Below are positions 58,094 through 64,000 of a DNA stretch of 64,000 bases, in pieces (the stretch's first letter is position 1; each line of letters starts with the position of its first letter). The translations under genes were made by a program, and so were the position numbers. Origin of the DNA: a virus. The notes under the pieces are model-generated. The model did no database searches. It saw only the letters and a program-made list of their open reading frames with translations, and was not told where the DNA came from. The stretch is from positions 26,616 through 90,615 of the IMG/VR virus record IMGVR_UViG_3300047408_000067; one strand, 5' to 3'.

Positions 58094-58977
58094 TACTGTC
58101 CCTCAACGATGATTGTGAAGCTACCACTGCTATTGACCTCAGTTAGAGCTTCAATGTATTCGATCGCTGGTAGCTGTACCCGATCATGCTCCTGTTCTAC
58201 GGTGGTCTGCAGATTGATGTTTCCTGTAAACACGCCGTTTTTGACTTCGTCCTCTCTACTGCTGGCCGCAAAGGCTGTGACCCTCAGGTGCTGCCAGCGT
58301 ACCCTTACTGTATCACTTGGCTCCACAGGAGCTGGTCCAGTGCCAAGTAGATCCCTTATCACCAGTTCTGGGTACAGCACTCCGGTCCTGTTTGGTAGGC
58401 TTATCGATGCTTCCCTGTGCCCATCTACATAGACTATGAACTGCTTGAACAGAGGTGAGCTATAGGGTACCCTGAGAACACGCACCCTGATAGCATTGTT
58501 GGGATCCGCAACCACAATATCTAACGGTACACTGGCAGCGCTTTCGTTGTCACAGATATCTACCGCACCAACGCGCACGGCGTATGTCCCTGGCGCAAGG
58601 TTTCCATCTCCAGAAGGAGCAGCGATAGGAGGTGGATACTGCCAGTCAAACCGCCATGCTGGTATGAGGTTGACCAGTCGGAAACGTGGCCCTCCTTGTT
58701 TCATAGAGCGCTCGAATGCGCCAATTCTGTCCATTACGTCAGCGCGGTTGTTACCGTAGTAATCTATCGTCCAATCGACCACCTGCCTGTATCTGCGCGA
58801 CGTTAGCTGCTCATCACGGTGTGTTAGGTAGCTAACGCGCCAACTAGGTCTTACGAGCGTTACAGGACGATCTTCAAGTACCCGCGTTTTGCTGCCAACA
58901 GGGTATAGATTCCAGATAGCATGCTTCACTGAGTGAAACTGCTCGTCTAGATCTAATGTAACTGTTGACCTAGGCAC
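58093..58977 (-). CDS. Tail/neck structural protein, beta-rich
   Basis: 294 aa from GTG 58977 with AAGGG 8 bases upstream. N-terminal part (AIWNLYPVGSKTRVLEDRP; YRQVVDWTIDYYG) and an Ig/FN3-like middle (GTYAVRVGAVDICDNES). Sits where tail-terminator or stopper genes usually are. Not assigned to a family. Confidence 0.55.
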   Translation of the reverse strand: MPRSTVTLDLDEQFHSVKHAIWNLYPVGSKTRVLEDRPVTLVRPSWRVSYLTHRDEQLTSRRYRQVVDWTIDYYGNNRADVMDRIGAFERSMKQGGPRFRLVNLIPAWRFDWQYPPPIAAPSGDGNLAPGTYAVRVGAVDICDNESAASVPLDIVVADPNNAIRVRVLRVPYSSPLFKQFIVYVDGHREASISLPNRTGVLYPELVIRDLLGTGPAPVEPSDTVRVRWQHLRVTAFAASSREDEVKNGVFTGNINLQTTVEQEHDRVQLPAIEYIEALTEVNSSGSFTIIVEGQ

Positions 58978-59731
58978 GACGTCTGCCCTTGTACGGCTGC
59001 CTACGTCTGCCAGTTTGACCCTCGAACGCAGACTGGATGGACCCCTCTACGATGTCATCTATCTGCCCCTCGGTCTTGGCGATACCCTCTTCGATGAAGT
59101 GTACACCTTCCCAATGGGCCTGTATCGGAGGCATTTTTCTGTTGCCATATGGGAAGATCCACATGGTGCCGCCATCGTTAGCCAGCCCTGCATATGGCAA
59201 GAAGGTCCCAACCTCGGCAGTCCAGACATCACCTTTGAGACGCTTGATCTCCGTAATGGCACCCATCTGGACCTGTACCATTTCGCCGACGTCTGCGCCC
59301 TCTTCACTCTTGGGACTACCAGTTACGCCGTTGTTAGCACACCATTCCTCGTGTAACTCTTGGATAGGCGTCTTGTCTGCTGGACTGACCTCGCCACGCA
59401 TGGAATCTGGCGTATATTCACCCCACGCCGCCAGCAACCTGCCCTGGGAGAACTCAAACGGCTCACCAGTGCTTTCCCTAGAGGTTCTCCTACCAGTAGG
59501 CATATGCCTGCGAATGGCGTCTTTGGTGTTGTACGTCAGAGCATCTGCCAGCGCTATTGCAGAATCTCTATGCACTACTACTAGACGGGCGTTCAATGCC
59601 GCCATGTCCGCGATAGCACCCTCAAAGTCTGCAATCTTGTCCTTGGCGTAGGTAACCCCGCCCCTGCTAGCGCGACCTCTCTGAGTAAACGTCTGCCCAG
59701 AGCTCTGATACATCGCTATGGAATTAGCCAT
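58970..59731 (-). CDS. HK97 gp10-like neck/tail-completion protein
   Basis: 253 aa, ATG start. Helix with ALNARLVVVHRDSAIALADALTYNTKDAIRRHMPTG followed by a beta domain (VWTAEVGTFLPYAGLANDGG) and HWEGVHFIEEGI at the C-terminus, the pattern of gp10/tail-completion proteins, here longer than usual. Basic end (GRRRQPYKGRRR). Confidence 0.65.
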   Translation of the reverse strand: MANSIAMYQSSGQTFTQRGRASRGGVTYAKDKIADFEGAIADMAALNARLVVVHRDSAIALADALTYNTKDAIRRHMPTGRRTSRESTGEPFEFSQGRLLAAWGEYTPDSMRGEVSPADKTPIQELHEEWCANNGVTGSPKSEEGADVGEMVQVQMGAITEIKRLKGDVWTAEVGTFLPYAGLANDGGTMWIFPYGNRKMPPIQAHWEGVHFIEEGIAKTEGQIDDIVEGSIQSAFEGQTGRRRQPYKGRRRA

Positions 59732-60090
59732 CAGCGTGTTACCCCCGCTTGACAGTTGACTTCGTAGTGGTGCAGGCCAAACAGATCGTCTGCCTCGTCA
59801 ATGGAGAGAATGTCCCAGCGGATGGTGTTCTGCACGATCCAGTTGTCTTCGTTGAAAGTAGTGGGGTACAGCAGTCTGTTGTCCTGGATGAAGATGATGG
59901 CACGCCTCAAGCCCTGTGCCCCACCTGTAGCCGCAGACTCGATGCTGCGTCTGTACAAGATACTGTCCACTCTACAGGGCACACCAGGGAAGACAATGCC
60001 CTCTGTGTCTTCGGCATCTTCTACCTCTGGGTCTGCCCGTCTAGGTCCCCAGATGTCGCAAACCCTGTCCAACAACGCCAGAATAGGCAT
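59731..60090 (-). CDS. Probable head-tail joining protein
   Basis: 119 aa, ATG start, one-base overlap with the next gene. A beta-rich core (GVPCRVDSILYRRSIESA; RAIIFIQDNRLLYP; IRWDILSIDEADDLFG) resembles small stopper/adaptor proteins in this position. Family uncertain. Confidence 0.55.
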   Translation of the reverse strand: MPILALLDRVCDIWGPRRADPEVEDAEDTEGIVFPGVPCRVDSILYRRSIESAATGGAQGLRRAIIFIQDNRLLYPTTFNEDNWIVQNTIRWDILSIDEADDLFGLHHYEVNCQAGVTR

Positions 60091-60935
60091 CAGGCTGGAT
60101 CCTGTACCCTGAACCAGTGATGTGTGCCGAGCAGTATGCCGCGACGGATCTCAAGGTCGGTGAAATCATGCCACGGGCGCACTTCCACGCCCACATACTG
60201 CGGAGTAAGTATGTACCCAGGCGCAGGTGCCAGCTCTGGGAAGACCTGCGTGGTCTTCATGTGGATCATGGAGCTTGTGCCGCAGGTGTAGTAGCCCATG
60301 ATGGCAAGAGGCTCTGCACCGAAGGCATATGGATCGTTGTAGGTCGCGGTTGTAGTGCCCCCGCCGCCAGTGTTTAGGGTATAGCTGTAGGAGCCTATCT
60401 TTTCGCTCTGGACACCACTTACCCGCCTGGCCCGTATGGCACCATCGCTTGTAAGGTACAGTTGCTCCACGACCATCAGACAGGCTATTCTAGCCATTAC
60501 GTTCCAGTTGGGCTTACCCTCGGTACAAAACCCCCCGTACTGAAGGCTCCAACTGTACATCAAGGCTTCTGCTCGCCAGATGTAGTTCCACAGTTTAGTA
60601 TCACTCATGGCTGCCAACGCAGGAAAATCTGTGTTGGAGCGAATGTATGCTGGAGTGAGAATCCCCAGAGGCCCTTCGGCAGGAATACCTTGAAAGGGTA
60701 GCGACTTATCGCTCTCCTCACTTGGTGCCTGGAAGTAACTGGCACGGTACCAGGACGTCTGTTCGCCAGTTTGGTCCTGGTACTCGTAGTCAGTCTGGCT
60801 CATTGTCAGTTGGATAGTCCCGATGGGAGGATCCGCGAAGGGCGCATCCTGGGCAACATCGCGGTAGATATTGATTGTGTCGTAATCTACTATAATGTCG
60901 TTGATGTTCATTACGCGGATGCCCAGGATGATCAT
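60090..60935 (-). CDS. Head-tail connector-like protein with FN3-type N-terminus
   Basis: 281 aa from ATG 60935 (AAGG upstream; ATG 60911 possible). Residues 10-85 look like an Ig/FN3 domain (YDTINIYRDVAQDAPFADP). The rest has helical LTPAYIRSNTDFPALAAMSDTKLWNYIWRAEALMYSW, as in gp6-type adaptors. It probably joins the portal and the neck. Confidence 0.6.
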   Translation of the reverse strand: MIILGIRVMNINDIIVDYDTINIYRDVAQDAPFADPPIGTIQLTMSQTDYEYQDQTGEQTSWYRASYFQAPSEESDKSLPFQGIPAEGPLGILTPAYIRSNTDFPALAAMSDTKLWNYIWRAEALMYSWSLQYGGFCTEGKPNWNVMARIACLMVVEQLYLTSDGAIRARRVSGVQSEKIGSYSYTLNTGGGGTTTATYNDPYAFGAEPLAIMGYYTCGTSSMIHMKTTQVFPELAPAPGYILTPQYVGVEVRPWHDFTDLEIRRGILLGTHHWFRVQDPA

Positions 60936-60936
60936 A

Positions 60937-61053
60937 CTAGCTGGCCTTCTTCGCGCCCTGGGTCCCCTTGAGAGGACCCATCTTCACACCAGGAACTCCA
61001 GGCTGCTTCGAGCCGCCCGACTTGGACGGTTTGCTGCCGACGGTCTTCGCCAT
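60937..61053 (-). CDS. 38-aa basic micro-protein
   Basis: ATG 61053 immediately after a TAG, with AGGAG 9 bases upstream; TAG at 60939-60937, followed by the next ATG. MAKTVGSKPSKSGG and a Lys/Gly/Ser/Pro chain: extended, basic and Gly-rich. It may be a small DNA-associated capsid peptide. Confidence 0.55.
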   Translation of the reverse strand: MAKTVGSKPSKSGGSKQPGVPGVKMGPLKGTQGAKKAS

Positions 61054-61668
61054 CTACGTCGTCTCCTCGTGCTCTTCGGGAACGTTCTGGTGCTGTGCGC
61101 GAGATCTGCGCGCGGGAGGACTCCCGCCGCCGCCAGCTTGTCCCGTTGCCAGTTCGTTGTTCTTCTCGATCTCTTCCTTGGCAGATGCCCTGCGCTTGGC
61201 AACCACCTCAGGCTCGTCGCGGTCCTCGCCAGGCTCGGCGAGCTTCTTGTTGATGGCGCCGATCATCTGGTCGCGGTCGGTGTCCTCTGGGAAGTTGAGG
61301 CCGAGGCCCTTGGCCTTCTTGCGCAGTTCCTGACGGCTGAGTACTTCCAGTGGCGCTTCGCTGATTTGGATCGGGTCCACGGGCGGCATGCCAGGACTCT
61401 GCATACCCATCAAAACCCGAGCTACCACGCCCCTCTGCTGGATAGGAACGAGGTCCTCGTCGTCGTCAGGCGTGTACTCCTTGTACATCACCTGCCCGTA
61501 CTTCTCGAGCTGCTCTTCTTCGGTCAGTGGTGGGTTGGTCTCCGAGAACCCCATCGCGCTGCCTTCGACGACATCGCCCTCTTGGCAAACGTTGACGCCG
61601 ATGGTGAGGCCAGCCGTACACTCGTAGTAGTCGGCGTACTCGACTTCGTTCTGTGTTGCTTCTGCCAT
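61054..61668 (-). CDS. Capsid-module protein with SAP/HeH-like domain
   Basis: 204 aa, ATG start. Central EVLSRQELRKKAKGLGLNFP followed by DQMIGAINKKL is a SAP/HeH-like helix-extended-helix, often seen in phage proteins of the head-tail region. Flanked by a beta N-terminus and a charged, disordered C-terminus (ARRSRAQHQNVPEEHEETT). Possibly binds DNA or other proteins at the portal vertex. Confidence 0.55.
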   Translation of the reverse strand: MAEATQNEVEYADYYECTAGLTIGVNVCQEGDVVEGSAMGFSETNPPLTEEEQLEKYGQVMYKEYTPDDDEDLVPIQQRGVVARVLMGMQSPGMPPVDPIQISEAPLEVLSRQELRKKAKGLGLNFPEDTDRDQMIGAINKKLAEPGEDRDEPEVVAKRRASAKEEIEKNNELATGQAGGGGSPPARRSRAQHQNVPEEHEETT

Positions 61669-61671
61669 GAC

Positions 61672-62673
61672 CTATCCTACCGTTGCAATGCCGACGTTGT
61701 CGGGCTTGGGGAGGATCGGGATGAACGGGTACTCCTCGAGAACTACCCGCGTGCTGGGATCCTTCTCCTTCCAGGACTTGGTGTACTTGCCAGTGTTACC
61801 TGACGGTGCCTCGTCGTCCGCGGTTGGCCCCTCCATGATACCGTATGCAGCCCGATCCTCGGCCAGCAACAGGATCTTGTTGTTGGGGATGAACAACTGC
61901 GTGCTCGGCGTGCCAGGAACCGTCCAGTCGTCGGTGTAGGTGTTGTCGTACGTCACCCAATCGACACCCGCCAGCCCCTGAATGACACCCGTCTTCAGGA
62001 ACGAGTCACGCATCTCGTTGCTGAGCAGTTGCTGGATCTTCTGGTTCGCGAACACCGTGGCGTACATGGTGGTGCTGTTGAGGAAGACGCGCCGCACCGT
62101 GGTATTGCTGTCGATGAGAATCTGCAGCTTCCACGCGTTCATGTTCGCCAGGATGTTGCTGTTGACCAGGTCCGTCCACAGTGGCGAAGGGGTGAAGAGG
62201 TGGTTGGCTGGGATCTGGTAATTGACGTTCACACGCGGGGCGTCGGGGCGATTGACGACCAGGGTGCCCGTGATGAGCATCTGCCAGGTTGCCCATTCGA
62301 CGAATCTTTCGATGCCGTCGTCCAGGTCCGAAACCTCTTCAGCCACCTTTGCCTCTGCTGCACTCCGGGCGATGTCGCCAGGTGTGCGCAGCCAGTGGAT
62401 AGCGGTCGGCGTGAAGACCTTCTTGTCGCGCATGTAGATGAACGAGCCAGCCACTTGCCCCAGACCGCGCTGTGGTCGGATGTGGGCTTCCTGGTTGGGC
62501 ACGTTCGGCTTGGACATGAGCTGATTGCCCTGGACGATATCGTACGCCCAAGTTGGGAACGGGTAACCCGTCCTTGCGCCCATCAGCTGAAGGCCGAGCA
62601 TGTTCTGCGGGAACGGCTTGCGGCGAACAAAGCCGTTGAGGACCGTCGGCTGGAGAAGACTAATTTCTGGCAC
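61672..62673 (-). CDS. Major capsid protein (lambda gpE-like)
   Basis: 333 aa from GTG 62673 with AGGAG at good spacing. LNGFVRRKPFPQNMLGLQLM, QEAHIRPQRGLG and MRDKKVFTPTAI are the family N-terminal arm; LFIPNNKILLLAEDRAAYG and the RVVLEEYPFIPILPKPD end also fit. Forms the HK97-fold shell. The decoration gene is next upstream. Confidence 0.9.
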   Translation of the reverse strand: MPEISLLQPTVLNGFVRRKPFPQNMLGLQLMGARTGYPFPTWAYDIVQGNQLMSKPNVPNQEAHIRPQRGLGQVAGSFIYMRDKKVFTPTAIHWLRTPGDIARSAAEAKVAEEVSDLDDGIERFVEWATWQMLITGTLVVNRPDAPRVNVNYQIPANHLFTPSPLWTDLVNSNILANMNAWKLQILIDSNTTVRRVFLNSTTMYATVFANQKIQQLLSNEMRDSFLKTGVIQGLAGVDWVTYDNTYTDDWTVPGTPSTQLFIPNNKILLLAEDRAAYGIMEGPTADDEAPSGNTGKYTKSWKEKDPSTRVVLEEYPFIPILPKPDNVGIATVG

Positions 62674-62682
62674 CGTTAGCTC

Positions 62683-63087
62683 CTAACCCGTGACGATAAC
62701 GGCGTCAAGATTGATGTGAATCTTGCTGCCAACGAAGACGGTTGCGATCTGGCCTGCTGTGTACAGCTTCAGCAGCTCCGAGTACTTGAAAATACCCGTG
62801 AGATAGACGTCGCACACCTGCTGCTCGGTAGCACTGGTGTAGACGTAGTTCGCTGCTACGAGCTCCGCGGCTTCCGTGGCAGGCAGTACCGGACGATACT
62901 GGCCCGTGCCGCCATCGCGAATCAACCCCATACCAGGGACGATGGCGGGCGTACCCGGAGCAACGCTGGCAGCACCCGAGATCTTGCACTGGAGAGCCGT
63001 GCTGCGAAGGATCTCGACAGGGTTGACGACGGCGATGTTGGTTACCGTGCCGTAAGCACGGGTGTTTCCGGTGGGGACTGCTGGCAT
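62683..63087 (-). CDS. Head decoration protein-like
   Basis: 134 aa, ATG start, between protease/scaffold and capsid, the usual place for gpD-type genes. Beta-rich (TVTNIAVVNPVEILRS; EQQVCDVYLTGIFKYSEL; GSKIHINLDAVIVTG). It would stabilise the expanded shell. Confidence 0.6.
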   Translation of the reverse strand: MPAVPTGNTRAYGTVTNIAVVNPVEILRSTALQCKISGAASVAPGTPAIVPGMGLIRDGGTGQYRPVLPATEAAELVAANYVYTSATEQQVCDVYLTGIFKYSELLKLYTAGQIATVFVGSKIHINLDAVIVTG

Positions 63088-63090
63088 CGT

Positions 63091-64000
63091 CTACTTCCTC
63101 TTGGCCGCGAGGCGGTCCTCAAGCTCGGGAACCAGATTCATGTAGCGCTCGGCCTCCTCGGTGGCCTTGGCTGGCTCCAGGAACTTTTCCATCGCATTGC
63201 GCCCTGGCTCCTGGGGAATGCCGTCGCCGCCAATCTCGCTGAGGTCGACGTAGGGCTGCATGTCCTTGGTCAGGTCGTCGAAGAGCTCGTGGTTGGTGTT
63301 GAACAGCTTGACGTAGCTGTCGCGCTTCGCAGGGGGTAGCTTGCCAGAGTCCACCAGCTTGTCCACCGCCGTGTTGGCCTTGGTGTCGTCCAGTTCCTGG
63401 CGAATGGCAGTGATGGCTGCTGTGTTCTCGGTGTTCTGCGTCTTCAGGGTGTTGTACCCCGCGAGAACAACGTCGGCAATGTCCACGCCGTTTTCGAACT
63501 TGAAGCCCGCATCAGCAAACTTCTTGCGCGTGCGGGCCAGGACAGCCTGACTGCCGAACGCATGCTCGACGGCCTCGGCGGTGCTGTCGTCTTCTTCGCT
63601 CAACGTGAGACCAAACTCTTTGTTGAGCTTTGTAATCAGATCCGCGTACTTCATGTCGCCTTCCTCAATGTCGTCATCTTCCTCGACGTCGTCCTCTTCT
63701 TCGATGTCTTCGTCTGTTTCCGGGTCTGCTTCGTACCCAACGAAGAAAGAACGACCTTGATCCTCGTCGTTTTCGGCAGGGCTGTCATCGAATTCCCACA
63801 GGACGTCGCTAAACAACCCGATATGGTACCTGTCCTGCGCTTGTCCCTCACCGAACTGTACTGGAGGCATCTGCTTGAAAAACGGACGGTTGGTAAGACC
63901 GCCGCCGAACAGAACGTTTTTGACCGTCTTGCCGTCTGATCCAGTAAACGAGCCAATCTCGGCGCTGAAGTAGCGGTAGATGTCCCGCTCCAACAGGCTG
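63091..64000 (-). CDS. Mu gpI-like capsid protease/scaffold, partial
   Basis: Open to the right edge; the true start lies beyond 64000. The visible N-terminal part (RDIYRYFSAEIGSF, VLFGGGLTNRPFFKQMPPV) matches the C-terminal end of Mu-I-type protease domains. Then comes an acidic linker (DEDIEEEDDVEEDDDIEEGD) and a scaffold-like helical part (LITKLNKEFGLTLSEED; ENTAAITAIRQELDD). Protease-scaffold fusions are usual: the C-terminus guides capsid assembly and is then removed. Confidence 0.7.
   Translation of the reverse strand, partial: SLLERDIYRYFSAEIGSFTGSDGKTVKNVLFGGGLTNRPFFKQMPPVQFGEGQAQDRYHIGLFSDVLWEFDDSPAENDEDQGRSFFVGYEADPETDEDIEEEDDVEEDDDIEEGDMKYADLITKLNKEFGLTLSEEDDSTAEAVEHAFGSQAVLARTRKKFADAGFKFENGVDIADVVLAGYNTLKTQNTENTAAITAIRQELDDTKANTAVDKLVDSGKLPPAKRDSYVKLFNTNHELFDDLTKDMQPYVDLSEIGGDGIPQEPGRNAMEKFLEPAKATEEAERYMNLVPELEDRLAAKRK

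Overview
This window is part of the genome of a large tailed phage with a contractile tail (a myovirus). The sequence carries a tail sheath, a tail tube, a J-like baseplate protein, a lambda-E-like major capsid protein and a Mu-I-like protease/scaffold, next to a large, nearly self-sufficient replication module with its own DnaE polymerase, RecA, DnaB-like helicase, primase, SSB-like protein and SF2 helicase. Genes are packed with ATGA, GTGA or TGATG overlaps and use the standard bacterial code with ATG, GTG and TTG starts. The host cannot be named from the sequence. Many genes have good Shine-Dalgarno (SD) sites, but several promoters sit only 5-12 bases before a start codon, so part of the transcripts may be leaderless. 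I recognised no tRNA, rRNA, insertion sequence or CRISPR array.

Layout. (1) 150-25374, minus strand: early/middle genes. 150-9957 holds acidic or cysteine-rich small proteins, a thymidylate-synthase-family enzyme, a cytosine-methyltransferase-like protein and three candidate PD-(D/E)XK nucleases (one Cas4-like). 9947-15126 holds recA, dnaE and small zinc-ribbon proteins. 15151-19505 is a tightly overlapping five-gene cassette: a DUF1599-like protein, a nucleoside deoxyribosyltransferase/N-glycosidase-like protein, a GT-B glycosyltransferase, a radical SAM/SPASM enzyme and a thymine pyrophosphorylase/5-hmdU-DNA-kinase-helical-domain protein. With the thymidylate-synthase-family enzyme at 3202-4368, this looks like a DNA thymine hypermodification pathway and is the most interesting part of the window. 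19586-25374 holds a DUF932-like protein, SSB, primase, helicase and a winged-helix replication protein.

(2) 25480-28554, plus strand: a divergent promoter region, an SF2 helicase, small proteins, then a 560-base non-coding stretch with three promoters, two probable small structured RNAs (one with a perfect consensus SD and no gene behind it), a proline-rich micro-protein and a bidirectional terminator.

(3) 28733-64000, minus strand: late genes, transcribed leftwards from beyond the right edge: protease/scaffold, decoration protein, major capsid protein, connectors, sheath, tube, frameshifted tail assembly chaperones, tape measure, baseplate hub with cell-wall hydrolase domains, a long array of modular tail fibres with three paralogous lectin-like fibres and collagen repeats, baseplate J and its neighbours, and finally a C39-like peptidase with a two-helix membrane protein that may be the lysis pair.

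The replication proteins would copy the genome, the nucleases and RecA would serve recombination, the modification cassette would alter thymine in the nucleotide pool or in DNA (probably as anti-restriction), and the late block builds a virion with unusually diverse receptor-binding fibres.
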